Source: Candidatus Thiodiazotropha endolucinida (lineage in GTDB: Bacteria; Pseudomonadota; Gammaproteobacteria; Chromatiales; Chromatiaceae). Taken from it: 64,000 bases of DNA. The notes under the pieces were generated by a model. It worked only from the letters and a program-made list of their open reading frames with translations. It made no database searches and was not told the DNA's origin. The first letter of the stretch is position 1, and the number at the start of each line of letters is the position of its first letter. A program made the translations under genes and the position numbers. Shown in pieces: positions 19,657 through 28,649 of this stretch. The stretch lies in contig NZ_MARB01000016.1 in NCBI RefSeq assembly GCF_001715975.1, forward strand, positions 40,849-104,848, read 5' to 3'.

Positions 19657-21663
19657 TTACACTACCAATCCCCGATCCTGCAGGCTCTTGATCTGATCAC
19701 GGATCTTAGCCGCCTCCTCGAATTCAAGATCCTGGGCATGGCGATACATCTGTTGCTCCAATTGTTGGATCCGCTTTGCCATCTGTGATGGCGAGAGGCC
19801 CGCATACTCCATCTCCTCTTCCGCCACCCTGGCATAACGCTTGGCGCTGAGCTGACCCCCTGGATAGGCAGTTTCCATGACGTCCGAAATCGATTTCAGG
19901 ATGGTCTGGGGTGTGATGCCATTGACCCGGTTATAGTCAATCTGCCTGGCCCGCCGCCGATTGGTCTCATCGATCGCCCGTTCCATCGAGCCGGTAATCT
20001 GATCCGCGTAAAGGATCGCCATGCCGTTGGCATTGCGCGCGGCACGGCCAATCGTTTGGATCAAGGAGCCTTCTGAACGCAGAAATCCCTCTTTATCCGC
20101 ATCCAGGATGGCTACCAGGGAGACCTCCGGCATATCCAGGCCTTCGCGCAACAGATTGATACCGACCAATACATCGAACTCACCCAGGCGCAGATCACGA
20201 ATGATCTCAACCCGCTCCACCGTATCGATATCGGAATGGAGATAACGCACGCGCACATCATGATCACCGAGATAGTCGGTGAGATCTTCCGCCATACGCT
20301 TGGTTAGGGTGGTCACCAAAACACGCTCTTTTCTCGCCACCCGCAGCCGTATCTCGGAGAGAAGGTCGTCGACCTGTGTGCTCGCCGGTCTGACCTCGAG
20401 CTGAGGATCGACCAGACCGGTTGGACGGACCACCTGCTCGACAATGGCACCCGAGTGATCGATCTCATAATCGCGCGGTGTCGCGCTGACATAGATGGTC
20501 TGCGGGGCTCGATATTCGAACTCTTCGAACCGCAGCGGCCGGTTGTCGAGTGCGGAGGGAAGGCGAAATCCGTACTCAACCAATGTCTCCTTGCGCGATC
20601 TGTCGCCACGATACATACCGCCGAGTTGCGGTATGGTGACATGACTCTCATCCACCACCAGCAAGGCCTCATCCGGCAGGTAGTCGAACAGGGTTGGAGG
20701 CGGTTCACCAGCAGCCCGTCCGGAGAGAAAGCGGGAGTAGTTTTCAATACCTGAGCAGTAACCCAACTCGGTGATCATCTCGATGTCAAAACGGGTGCGT
20801 TGATCGAGGCGTTGCGCCTCCACCAGCTTATTCGACGAATCCAGCTGCTTCAGTCGCTGCTGCAGTTCCAACTTAATCTGATCCACCGCCTGCAACAGGG
20901 TCTCCCTCGGTGTCACATAGTGGCTCTTGGGATAGACCGAGTAGCGCGGCACCTTGCGTTTGATCTCACCGGTGAGTGGATCGAACACGGAGAGACTCTC
21001 GATCTCATCATCGAACAACTCCACCCGTACCGCCTCGGCGTCCGATTCCGCCGGATAGATATCGATCACTTCACCCCGTACACGAAATGTCGCTCGGTGC
21101 AGTTCCACATCATTGCGCTTGTATTGCAGCTCTGCCAAACGTCGCAGGATGGCCCGCTGATCGATGATCTCGCCACGACTCAGGTGTAACATCATCCCCA
21201 GATAGGCACGCGGGTCGCCCAGACCATAGATAGAAGAGACCGTGGCCACGATAATCGTATCCGGGCGTTCCAGCAGGGCCTTGGTTGCCGACAGGCGCAT
21301 CTGCTCGATATGGTCATTGATGGAAGCGTCCTTCTCGATAAAGGTATCGGATGCGGGCACATAGGCTTCTGGCTGATAGTAGTCGTAGTAGGATACAAAA
21401 TACTCGACCGCATTTTCGGGAAAGAACTCCTTGAATTCCCCATACAACTGGGCAGCCAGGGTCTTGTTGGGGGCCAGCATCAAGGTTGGGCGTTGCAGCC
21501 GTTGAATGACATTGGCGATGGTAAAGGTTTTACCCGAACCGGTGACACCCAACAGGGTCATGCCGGCCTCACCGTCCCTCAAACCCTCCTCGAGACAACT
21601 GATTGCCTCCGGCTGGTCGCCTGCGGGAGAGAAATTTGCAATTAATTTGAACGCTTTGCTCAT
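19657..21663 (-). CDS. uvrB: Excinuclease ABC subunit B
   Basis: UvrB is the DNA-damage verification helicase of nucleotide excision repair. From the ATG at 21663 ([18 protein letters not shown]) the product is 668 residues, the usual length. It shows the Walker A motif GVTGSGKT, the beta-hairpin [12 protein letters not shown] that clamps the DNA strand, the helicase motifs [10 protein letters not shown] and IGRAARN, and the C-terminal UVR/coiled-coil domain [26 protein letters not shown] that contacts UvrA and UvrC. An in-frame start five codons upstream (21678) is possible. It is divergent from the aminotransferase gene, with a promoter region of about 130 bases between them. Confidence 0.98.
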   Translation of the reverse strand: MSKAFKLIANFSPAGDQPEAISCLEEGLRDGEAGMTLLGVTGSGKTFTIANVIQRLQRPTLMLAPNKTLAAQLYGEFKEFFPENAVEYFVSYYDYYQPEAYVPASDTFIEKDASINDHIEQMRLSATKALLERPDTIIVATVSSIYGLGDPRAYLGMMLHLSRGEIIDQRAILRRLAELQYKRNDVELHRATFRVRGEVIDIYPAESDAEAVRVELFDDEIESLSVFDPLTGEIKRKVPRYSVYPKSHYVTPRETLLQAVDQIKLELQQRLKQLDSSNKLVEAQRLDQRTRFDIEMITELGYCSGIENYSRFLSGRAAGEPPPTLFDYLPDEALLVVDESHVTIPQLGGMYRGDRSRKETLVEYGFRLPSALDNRPLRFEEFEYRAPQTIYVSATPRDYEIDHSGAIVEQVVRPTGLVDPQLEVRPASTQVDDLLSEIRLRVARKERVLVTTLTKRMAEDLTDYLGDHDVRVRYLHSDIDTVERVEIIRDLRLGEFDVLVGINLLREGLDMPEVSLVAILDADKEGFLRSEGSLIQTIGRAARNANGMAILYADQITGSMERAIDETNRRRARQIDYNRVNGITPQTILKSISDVMETAYPGGQLSAKRYARVAEEEMEYAGLSPSQMAKRIQQLEQQMYRHAQDLEFEEAAKIRDQIKSLQDRGLVV

Positions 21664-21792
21664 TTGGGGATTCTTCATCGTGCTTGAATTGGCTATTATG
21701 ACATCCCAACAACGCCATCACCGAGTGGCTTTTTTATCAATCCGTCGATCAGCCGCTTCGCTGATGTTTGAGAACCAGGGATAAAAACAGTA

Positions 21793-22980
21793 ATGAATGC
21801 ACAACTCTCCAGTCGCGTACAAGCCGTCAAACCCTCTCCCACCCTTGCAGTTACCACCCGTGCCGCCGAGATGCGGGCTGCAGGAAAGGATGTCATCGGA
21901 CTGGGTGCGGGAGAACCGGATTTCGACACGCCTGACCATATTAAATCCGCCGCCATCAATGCCATCAACGACGGCTTTACGAAATATACTGCGGTCGATG
22001 GCACACCGGCCCTGAAGCAGGCAATCAGAGACAAATTCCAGGGCGACAACGGATTTGACTACGCAGCCGATCAGATATTGGTCTCATGCGGGGGTAAGCA
22101 GAGTTTTTACAATCTGGCCCAGGCCGTACTCGATCCTGGCGATGAGGTAATCATCCCCGCACCCTATTGGGTCTCCTACCCCGATATGTCGATTCTGGCA
22201 GGTGGAGTGCCTGTGCTGGTTTCCGCCGGTGCTGCTCAGAATTTCAAGATCAATGCCCAGCAACTGGCAGCGGCGATCACTGAAAAGACCAAGCTATTCG
22301 TCATCAACAGCCCCTCCAACCCCACCGGTATGGCCTACAGCCGGGAGGAGCTGGCCGCACTGGGTGAGGTGCTGAAAGAGCACCCCAGAATATTGATCGC
22401 AACCGATGATATGTATGAACATATCCTCTGGCCGGGAAACAGCTTCGTCAATATTCTCAACGCCTGCCCGGAACTCAAGGATCGCACGCTGGTCTTGAAC
22501 GGGGTCTCAAAAGCCTACTCCATGACCGGATGGCGCATCGGATATGCCGGTGGTCCCGCAGATATCATCAAGGCCATGAAAAAGATCCAGTCTCAGAGCA
22601 CTTCGAATCCCACCTCCATTTCGCAAGTGGCGGCGCAGGCGGCACTCGAAGGACCCCAGGAGTGTATTCAGGAGATGTTGACCGCCTTCAAGGCACGTCA
22701 TGATTACGTGGTCGAGCGCCTCAACGGCATGCCTGGCATCGACTGCCTGCCGAGTGACGGCACTTTCTATTGCTTCCCGAACGTGGAAGGCGCTCTGGCC
22801 TCTCTGGAGGGTCTCGGCAATGATCTGGAACTCTCGGAGTACTTGATCACGGAAGCAGGTGTGGCGCTGGTGCCGGGCACTGCATTCGGGCTTTCCGGAC
22901 ATGTGCGCATCTCCATCGCGACCAGTCAGGAAAACCTGGAAAAGGCCCTGGACCGGATTGAAGGCGTACTCAAGACCTGA
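21793..22980 (+). CDS. Pyridoxal phosphate-dependent aminotransferase, aspartate aminotransferase type (class I, AspC-like)
   Basis: The 395-residue protein has the hallmarks of the bacterial Igamma aspartate aminotransferases: GLGAGEPDFDTP near the N-terminus, SPSNPTG (173-179), and the PLP-binding lysine Lys240 in NGVSKAYSMTGWRIGYAGG. Arg in HVRISIA near the C-terminus binds the substrate carboxylate. It would interconvert aspartate and glutamate with their oxo acids in the cytoplasm. A GspH-type pseudopilin gene follows after about 75 bases on the same strand. Confidence 0.93.
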   Translation: MNAQLSSRVQAVKPSPTLAVTTRAAEMRAAGKDVIGLGAGEPDFDTPDHIKSAAINAINDGFTKYTAVDGTPALKQAIRDKFQGDNGFDYAADQILVSCGGKQSFYNLAQAVLDPGDEVIIPAPYWVSYPDMSILAGGVPVLVSAGAAQNFKINAQQLAAAITEKTKLFVINSPSNPTGMAYSREELAALGEVLKEHPRILIATDDMYEHILWPGNSFVNILNACPELKDRTLVLNGVSKAYSMTGWRIGYAGGPADIIKAMKKIQSQSTSNPTSISQVAAQAALEGPQECIQEMLTAFKARHDYVVERLNGMPGIDCLPSDGTFYCFPNVEGALASLEGLGNDLELSEYLITEAGVALVPGTAFGLSGHVRISIATSQENLEKALDRIEGVLKT

Positions 22981-23054
22981 TACTCGCGCCTCTCTGGCCA
23001 GGCAGTATCAAGGGCGCTGGATGCGCCCTGCCGATCTCCAAGGAGGGAGAAAAC

Positions 23055-23624
23055 ATGCCACACACTGTCACCCACTCTTATGTCCGAGGTTTCGGATTCA
23101 CCCTGATCGAGTTGATCATCACCCTGGGTATCGCGCTGATCCTGTTAATCACGGTTATACCCTCCTTTCGCACCTTAAAGGTGAAGAACCTTCAGGCAAG
23201 CGAGATCAACAGCTTTGTTCACCATTTCCATCTCGCCCGCTCCCTCTCAATTTCCAGAGAGACTCACCATGTACTCTGCCCCAGCAGTAATGGTGAGCGT
23301 TGTACAAACGCCGCGAACTGGAGCCATGGGTATATTCTGTATGAGGATTTGAACCGGAACAGATCTCGGGATCAGAACGAGCTATTGCAAGGCGTACATC
23401 AGCCGATACAGGGTATGAGTATCGTTATAGATTCCAGCCGATACCGCAGATATGTAGTCTACCGGGGAGATGGACGGCCCAGCGGCTACAATCTTACCCT
23501 CACTTTCTGTGATCCTGACAACCTGATCCCCCCCAAAGCGGTGATCGTAAGCAACCTGGGACGCGTCAGGGTATCCAAGACCCGTTCGGATGGATCACAA
23601 CTCAGCTGCAGCGGCGAAATTTAA
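23055..23624 (+). CDS. GspH/FimT-family pseudopilin
   Basis: The 189-residue protein has a type IV prepilin leader: a basic segment, then the cleavage site G|FTLIEL with Glu at position +5 and a long hydrophobic helix (IITLGIALILLITVIPSF). The soluble part has the GspH-type pattern of beta-strands with ELLQGVHQPIQGM and NLGRVRVSK near the C-terminus. PilD would process it, and it probably forms part of the tip of a type IV pilus or type II secretion pseudopilus. A clear AAGGAGGGAG ribosome-binding site precedes the ATG. No other pilus genes are adjacent, which is common for FimT. Confidence 0.88.
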   Translation: MPHTVTHSYVRGFGFTLIELIITLGIALILLITVIPSFRTLKVKNLQASEINSFVHHFHLARSLSISRETHHVLCPSSNGERCTNAANWSHGYILYEDLNRNRSRDQNELLQGVHQPIQGMSIVIDSSRYRRYVVYRGDGRPSGYNLTLTFCDPDNLIPPKAVIVSNLGRVRVSKTRSDGSQLSCSGEI

Positions 23625-23681
23625 GGTCGAACTATTGACGCTAAGGCCCAGTCTCTTTATTATGCGCCCCTCTTGAATAAT

Positions 23682-23757
23682 TCCCCGGTAGCTCAGTCGG
23701 TAGAGCGGGTGACTGTTAATCACTAGGTCGGCAGTTCGAGCCTGTCCCGGGGAGCCA
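23682..23757 (+). tRNA. tRNA-Asn (anticodon GTT)
   Basis: Cloverleaf with acceptor TCCCCGG/CCGGGGA, D-arm AGCTCAGTCGGTAGAGC, anticodon loop CTGTTAA (GTT), T-arm with GTTCGAG, discriminator G and encoded CCA. Confidence 0.97.
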
Positions 23758-23765
23758 TATAAAAC

Positions 23766-23799
23766 AAAGGCTTACATTACAATGATGTAGGCCTTTTTG
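23766..23799 (+). terminator. Rho-independent terminator after tRNA-Asn
   Basis: A 12-base stem AAAGGCTTACAT/ATGTAGGCCTTT with a single wobble mismatch, followed by further T residues, nine bases after the tRNA. Confidence 0.8.
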
Positions 23800-24254
23800 T
23801 TTTTAGGCAAGGCTGAAAACACTAACTTGCGAATGATATCGCTCCTTCCATTATTAAATCGGCACTGTCCTACCGGAATGTCACTTGATCGCCGTACAGA
23901 TCCCGGCATATCCGACAATCAGAATAGAGCTCATCGTGCGCAACGCTCGTTTTCAGGCTTTTCAACTCACATCGCAATGCCATTACACGGTCATCGCATT
24001 TCATAGGTGAAATATCGTCAGGATAGGGTGGAATTAAAAACGAGGGGATATTAAGGATAATTATTGTCGGGAAATTTAACAGGCCATTTTGATAAAAATC
24101 ACCATCGCCTTGATTTCATTATACATTCATTATCAGGCATAAATATTGCTGTTATAAATGTTAAGTCATCCACGACGAACAAAAAGGTAAATAATCTCTT
24201 TTTTCAAGAGATCACAATGCTGCCGAATCGGGTGTCTAGCGTGAACTCATAAAC
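23800..24254. other. Intergenic region, no recognizable gene
   Basis: About 450 bases between the tRNA-Asn terminator and the next open frame. Short open frames here (for example from 24064) have no family-like pattern. Base composition becomes AT-rich after about 24030, which continues to 26000 and contrasts with the surrounding genes. Confidence 0.4.
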
Positions 24255-24800
24255 ATGTTCAACTACTACACTTTTGAAGGACCGATAATCAGTCTGGATG
24301 ATAACTCTGGAATTCTCACTCTCGCCGGTCTCACTGTTAGAGATAAAATCCGTTACACCTTTTTAATCAATCGTGAAATGGAAGGTACACGTACCGGAGA
24401 TGACGGATCCACCTATACCTACGATAACGATAGACTAAGGGTCTATTTTTACACCCATCTCGTCAATGGCAGCAGAATCCACACACTGAATCAATTTGAT
24501 TCTCAACATAAAGACTCATTTGTTACCTATAATCGGGGATTCGAATCGGACAGGCGATTCGACCTGCTATCCGGATCAAAAAAACATTATGTGAATATCT
24601 GGGGAGTATCAATCAACGATTGGCCTAACGGTTCTACACTACATGGCCTTGAGTGTGTGTATGACAATATTGGAAGAAGATCTGTTATAAGTTCAAAACT
24701 ATCTCTCGTATCCATCTCAGATCTCTATTCTCACCCCGTCGGGAATGAAACAACGCCATATAACGGGGTTGACCTCCTTCAACAATATTTTCGATGCTAG
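24255..24800 (+). CDS. Orphan beta-rich protein, possibly a leaderless relative of secreted PEP/VPLPA-CTERM-type proteins
   Basis: The 181-residue product reads MFNYYTFEGPIISLDDNSGILTLAGLTVRDKIRYTFLIN and continues with alternating polar/hydrophobic strands. I recall this arrangement (short strand, acidic turn, glycine, GD-I-YTF-I) from secreted beta-sandwich proteins that end in exosortase-type sorting tails. Here there is neither a signal peptide nor a sorting tail, and an in-frame stop lies 18 bases before the ATG, so it may be a truncated remnant. No operon partner. The gene call rests mainly on length and pattern. Confidence 0.5.
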   Translation: MFNYYTFEGPIISLDDNSGILTLAGLTVRDKIRYTFLINREMEGTRTGDDGSTYTYDNDRLRVYFYTHLVNGSRIHTLNQFDSQHKDSFVTYNRGFESDRRFDLLSGSKKHYVNIWGVSINDWPNGSTLHGLECVYDNIGRRSVISSKLSLVSISDLYSHPVGNETTPYNGVDLLQQYFRC

Positions 24801-25006
24801 GGCAGCCTGTTTTCTACATATGCCAGTTGCCGTGTGTCAATGCGCTATTTACTTACCTTAAAGGGGTTGGTTACTGAATGACTCGACATATATAACTAAT
24901 TTACTGTATTTGAAAATTTAAGCATCGATTGACCTATTTCAATGCATGATAGCGGCTCAACACGATATAATTACAATCGAGGTGGATAATCGGCATTTAG
25001 TAAGAG

Positions 25007-25267
25007 ATGAGTGCTGTGGGCAACGCAAAACAACTTGAAGTTGATCCCCGGATCATCGAGCAAGCCAATCTCTGCCAGAATTGCCATCGTTGTGTCAAAG
25101 ACCCCAATTTCCAACTTTGCAAGATCGATTACGTGACAGCGGCTGGGTCCGTTCTGTTCGTATTCGATGATCAGTGCAAAAACTGTAATTACAAGGTATC
25201 GTTTGGCAATGGCACGGTCTGCGGATGTCCTGTGCGCAGAGAGATCATGGCCAAGTATGGATTATAA
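25007..25267 (+). CDS. Small cysteine-rich protein, putative metal-binding
   Basis: The 86-residue protein has eight cysteines: CQNCHRC (23-29), C at 38, CKNC (57-60) and CGC (73-75). The CxxC pairs, one with a neighbouring histidine, suggest a zinc ribbon or iron-sulfur site, though CxxCHxC is not a standard cytochrome c motif in this leaderless protein. I do not recognize the family. The ATG follows GTAAGAGATG without a strong ribosome-binding site. It stands alone in an AT-rich stretch. Confidence 0.6.
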   Translation: MSAVGNAKQLEVDPRIIEQANLCQNCHRCVKDPNFQLCKIDYVTAAGSVLFVFDDQCKNCNYKVSFGNGTVCGCPVRREIMAKYGL

Positions 25268-25528
25268 TTCCGATCTCCCCAGATAATTCTGATCTCTGAG
25301 AAACCCTTCATCTACTGTTTTTCTCGATTGCGCCATCATGGGGCTAAATATGGATATGTGGTTCCTATAGTGGCGATCAATCACCAATAACGGGAGGGCT
25401 ATCAACTTAACCATTTTGCGCTATCATTCCGACAGGGGTACCACTGCCATAACAACACGGTTGCTACCTATAAAACAAATCAGGGCATCCCCCGGATAGT
25501 GGTAAATATTTATATTTTGGGAATAAAC

Positions 25529-25783
25529 ATGCACTACGATAAACGGTTAGGGATGGGACCGATACCGGCTTCACCAGAAAGATATATCAATGAGAAGCAG
25601 GTAGACGGGCTGTCAATACTAAAAAAGTTTGGCTGGAAATTGATCTGTATCAGAAGACCTTCAAACGGGAGCTGTGAAACACTGATGAAGAATGGTCATG
25701 ATAAGGCGGTTGGGATATTGGGTGAAGATGGAATTCTGAGAATCAATCCCGATATTCAGATCCGTCATTCCCAAAAAGGATAG
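25529..25783 (+). CDS. Small hypothetical protein
   Basis: From the ATG at 25529 the product is 84 residues: MHYDKRLGMGPIPASPERYINEKQ, then LKKFGWKLICIRRPSNGSCETLMKN and a C-terminal ILGEDGILRINPDIQIR. It has no signal peptide or membrane helix. The pattern FGWKLICIRRP followed by an ILGEDG turn looks like a real compact fold. I do not recognize the family. A GTG start ten codons earlier (25499) is possible but lacks support. Confidence 0.55.
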   Translation: MHYDKRLGMGPIPASPERYINEKQVDGLSILKKFGWKLICIRRPSNGSCETLMKNGHDKAVGILGEDGILRINPDIQIRHSQKG

Positions 25784-26081
25784 CATCACAGGTCTTCTTT
25801 CGAATAAAGTGTGGTGACATTTCTGAGATCAGACTGCCGATGCCTGTGTGCCCTTGACAACAAAAAGGACATAAAAGAGTAATAATGAGATGTTTTCATA
25901 TGGATCAAAATCCCAGTCATCGTAAACCCAAGTAACAATCACAACAGAAAAAAAATTTCAAAACGAGAGATATCTCCTTGTTTGTTTGGATGTTTAGCAC
26001 AATTTTCTCCCGCTTTCCCATGTCGAACTGTCGACACATCGGTGCTCGGCAAGTAACCGTTATTTCGAGGTGAATCAGCGT
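25784..26081. other. AT-rich leader region before the Mrp operon
   Basis: About 300 bases without a gene. It must hold the promoter of the long Mrp/complex I-like operon. A TTGACA-like hexamer lies near 25855 but no matching -10 box at ideal spacing was convincing. Confidence 0.35.
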
Positions 26082-26609
26082 ATGTCAGCCACACCCGCTC
26101 AACAAGAAGAAGCCCGATTTTCCCATGGCCTGTTTCTGTTCGTCCTGATATTCCTGCTGTGGCTGATGCTCTCCGGCAACCTTGCTCTTGCTGAGGTGGT
26201 CAGCGGCCTGGTTGTGGCTTCCGTGGTGACTCTGGCAAGCCGGCCCCATCTCCCTCTCTTTTCCGGCCTGCGCCTCTCTCCCGCTGCAATCCTGCCCTTT
26301 ATCAGCTACCTGGCAGTCTTCCTGGCAGCGCTCATACGCGCCAATCTCGATATGGCTCGACGCGTACTTTCTCCCTCTCTCCCTCTCAATCCCGGCGTGG
26401 TCGAAGTCAAAACCAGGCTGAAATCTTCGCTTGGTCGTTTAATCCTGGCAAACAGCATCACCCTGACACCTGGTACGCTGACTGTGGACCTGCAAGGAGA
26501 CAGCATCCTGATACATTGGGTCGACATTCCTCCAGGAAGCGATATCGAAAGCGCAACCCGTGATGTGACCGACATATTTGAACGTCATCTGGTAGGTTTC
26601 GTTAAATGA
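26082..26609 (+). CDS. mrpE: Mrp/Mnh antiporter subunit E
   Basis: The product (175 residues from the ATG at 26082) has an N-terminal membrane pair (FLFVLIFLLWLMLSGNLALAEVVSGLVVASVVTL), a third hydrophobic segment, and the conserved soluble tail with VVEVKTRLKSSLGRLILANSITLTPGTLTVDL, which is the MnhE signature. A GTG start four codons upstream (26070) is possible, but GAGG is better spaced for the ATG. First gene of a chain of nine genes with 4-base overlaps. In Mrp complexes MrpE supports assembly of the membrane antiporter. Confidence 0.9.
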   Translation: MSATPAQQEEARFSHGLFLFVLIFLLWLMLSGNLALAEVVSGLVVASVVTLASRPHLPLFSGLRLSPAAILPFISYLAVFLAALIRANLDMARRVLSPSLPLNPGVVEVKTRLKSSLGRLILANSITLTPGTLTVDLQGDSILIHWVDIPPGSDIESATRDVTDIFERHLVGFVK

Positions 26610-26872
26610 TACTGACATTAATGGAAACAGCCGCCCTTATGATGCTGGGTGGTGCGGTGTTACTAAGTCTGCTTCGCTTACTGATGGGACCTACCGCCCC
26701 GGACCGGGTGGTAGCGGCGGATACCCTGGCAGTCATCACAACCTCGGGCCTGGTGGTACTGGCTGCACTGCTTGGCAGTGCGCTCTATCTTGATGTGGCA
26801 CTCATCTACGGCACACTCGCTTTCGTCGGTGTTGTCGCTATTGCCCGTGCCATCGAGGGAAACGGATCATGA
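26606..26872 (+). CDS. mrpF: Mrp/Mnh antiporter subunit F
   Basis: This 88-residue membrane protein has three helices and the conserved LLMGPTAPDRVVAADTLAVIT segment of MrpF/MnhF. It overlaps mrpE and mrpG by 4 bases (ATGA), indicating translational coupling. In Mrp-type antiporters it belongs to the small-subunit module that lines the cation path. Confidence 0.92.
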   Translation: MILTLMETAALMMLGGAVLLSLLRLLMGPTAPDRVVAADTLAVITTSGLVVLAALLGSALYLDVALIYGTLAFVGVVAIARAIEGNGS

Positions 26873-27186
26873 GACTACTGGCGGATATCATATTGCTCAT
26901 AGGAGCGACCTTCACATTACTCGGTGCCCTGGGACTGCTGCGCATGCCGGATGTCTACAACCGAATCCAGGCAGGAACCAAGGCAGTAACATTGGGTGCA
27001 CTGTCCCTGTTATTGGGCATTGGACTGCTCTATCCGGAGTGGTGGTCCAAGCTGCTGGTCATTGCTCTCATGATCCTGGTCACCAATCCCATCGGCTCAT
27101 CCACTATCGCCAGGGCACTTATGATGGCAGGGGTGAAGCCGTGGAAAAAAGTTGAAACTATAACCTCCGAACGAGATCAAGCATGA
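26869..27186 (+). CDS. mrpG: Mrp/Mnh antiporter subunit G
   Basis: This 105-residue protein has three membrane helices and the MnhG/YufB pattern LLGALGLLRMPDVYNRIQAGTKAVTLGAL, with a C-terminal helix ending MILVTNPIGSSTIARALMMAG. It overlaps its neighbours by 4 bases on both sides. Part of the Mrp cation/proton antiporter module. Confidence 0.93.
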   Translation: MRLLADIILLIGATFTLLGALGLLRMPDVYNRIQAGTKAVTLGALSLLLGIGLLYPEWWSKLLVIALMILVTNPIGSSTIARALMMAGVKPWKKVETITSERDQA

Positions 27187-27491
27187 GTGATATAGAAGTC
27201 TGGATTCTACTGCTCCTGGCATTGATGATGCTGTGTGCCGCGGTGATGGTATTGTTGGTGAAGAACCATATCGCTGCAGTTGCCGCCGCCTCCGTCGTTT
27301 CCCTTGGCCTGGCTCTGCTCTTCGTAATCATGAGAGCGCCGGATGTCGCCATGACGGAAGCAGCCGTCGGGGTCGGATTGAGCAGCCTGATCCTGGCGCT
27401 TGCACTACGCCGCCTGGGTCTTTGGAAAGTGGACAGCGAGCAGGTGAAATATATACTGCTGAGCCATGGCGGGGAGAACAAGGATGGGTAA
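27183..27491 (+). CDS. MbhD-like/DUF4040 subunit (N-terminal piece of MrpA-type subunit)
   Basis: The 102-residue protein has three membrane helices with AAVMVLLVKNHIAAVAAASVVSLGLALLFVIMRAPDVAMTEAAVGVGLSSLILALALRRL. This is the MbhD/DUF4040 pattern, which in true Mrp antiporters is fused to the C-terminus of MrpA but is a separate subunit in Mbh/Mbx-type complexes. That split supports a respiratory rather than a plain antiporter assembly. The following MnhB gene begins inside it. Confidence 0.88.
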   Translation: MSDIEVWILLLLALMMLCAAVMVLLVKNHIAAVAAASVVSLGLALLFVIMRAPDVAMTEAAVGVGLSSLILALALRRLGLWKVDSEQVKYILLSHGGENKDG

Positions 27492-28170
27492 CCTCACCGG
27501 TCTGTTATTTGCCGGAGGCCTGGGTTTCATGCTGCTTACGCTGGCCGGCGGACTCGACTTCGGCACCCCGCCGATGCTCGTTGGCAGTGAAATTCAGGCA
27601 CATGCGCCACAACAGACCGGGGCCGTAAACATCGTCACCTCGGTCGTTTTGGGATACCGCGCCATCGATACACTGGGAGAACTCTCGATACTTTTTGCAG
27701 CCGCCGTATCCGCCGGTCTGATTTTGGGACGCCGGCATACCACTGCCGGCACACAAACAAAAGGTGGTTTTATTCTATACACGGGAGGCTCGCTACTCTT
27801 TCCGCTGATGATGACCATCGGTTTTTACATCATTTTTCACGGCCACCTGACCCCCGGTGGCGGCTTCCAGGGGGGCGTTATTCTGGCAGCTGCCTTCTTC
27901 CTCCCCCTATTGGCCCGACCCGGAGCCAGACTGCACCATAAGACCTTGAGTCTGATTGAGGGATTCGCCGGCGCCAGTTTCATCCTTGTCGGCCTGCTGG
28001 CAATGATGGAGGGTAAGGCGTTTCTGCAACCCTTGCTGGTACAGGACACCCTGGGTCAGCTTATCTCCGCCGGTACCCTGCCACTGCTCTATCTTGCGGT
28101 CGGCCTGAAGGTGGGTGCCGAACTGGCCAGCCTGCTGTCACGCCTGATACAGACAGAGGCGCCGCAATGA
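27484..28170 (+). CDS. MbhE/MnhB-type antiporter subunit B
   Basis: From the ATG at 27484 the product is 228 residues. The N-terminal half (TGAVNIVTSVVLGYRAIDTLGELSILFAAAVSAGLIL) matches the MbhE-like segment. The C-terminal half (GGSLLFPLMMTIGFYIIFHGHLTPGGGFQGGVILAAAFFLPLL) is the MnhB core, so the two small Mbh subunits are fused. About seven membrane helices. An ATG at 27466 is possible but the GGGGA site favours the second. It overlaps both neighbours. Confidence 0.9.
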   Translation: MGNLTGLLFAGGLGFMLLTLAGGLDFGTPPMLVGSEIQAHAPQQTGAVNIVTSVVLGYRAIDTLGELSILFAAAVSAGLILGRRHTTAGTQTKGGFILYTGGSLLFPLMMTIGFYIIFHGHLTPGGGFQGGVILAAAFFLPLLARPGARLHHKTLSLIEGFAGASFILVGLLAMMEGKAFLQPLLVQDTLGQLISAGTLPLLYLAVGLKVGAELASLLSRLIQTEAPQ

Positions 28171-28649
28171 CCTCCGTATTCGATCCGGAATTGATTCTAT
28201 ACACCACAGCGATAGGATTGATCACGATCGGTCTGGCCGGTGTGGTTATGTCGTCTCACCTGTTTCGCATGGTACTGGCGTTGGTCATTGCAGAGGCCGG
28301 CGCAAATCTGATGCTGGTATTGGCGGGCTACCGCTGGGATGCGGTCGCACCGATACTCACCTCGCTTTCAGAACCTGCCGCGATGGTTGACCCGGTGCCG
28401 CAAGCCCTGGTGCTCACCGCCATCGTCATCGGTGTCGGCATACAGGCCCTTGCAGTAAGTCTGCTGATCCGAATCCGCCAGCGCTACGCCACGCTGGATC
28501 GTAAAGAGGCGGCTGAGCGCATGGATAGTGAGATCGCCGCCAGCATGGGTGCCGCAAGAGACGTGAGTCAGGATGCACCGCTGGGAGAGCGTCCTCTGCC
28601 TCCGATCCCTGCTGATCAAGTCAATATGCGGGGAGGGGATGCGCCATGA
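28167..28649 (+). CDS. mrpC: MrpC/NuoK-like subunit
   Basis: The 160-residue protein has the NuoK/MnhC arrangement of three helices: TTAIGLITIGLAGVVMSSHLFRMVLALVIAEAGANLMLVLAGY, followed by DPVPQALVLTAIVIGVGIQALAVSLLIRIRQRY. The acidic residue in VIAEAGANL corresponds to the buried glutamate of the NuoK ion channel. A polar tail of about 45 residues follows, longer than in typical MrpC. It overlaps its neighbours by 4 bases. Confidence 0.92.
   Translation: MTSVFDPELILYTTAIGLITIGLAGVVMSSHLFRMVLALVIAEAGANLMLVLAGYRWDAVAPILTSLSEPAAMVDPVPQALVLTAIVIGVGIQALAVSLLIRIRQRYATLDRKEAAERMDSEIAASMGAARDVSQDAPLGERPLPPIPADQVNMRGGDAP

Noticed and set aside
24064-24252. 62-codon open frame before the beta-rich protein gene
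   Set aside because: Low-complexity AT-rich translation, no start signal and no family resemblance.
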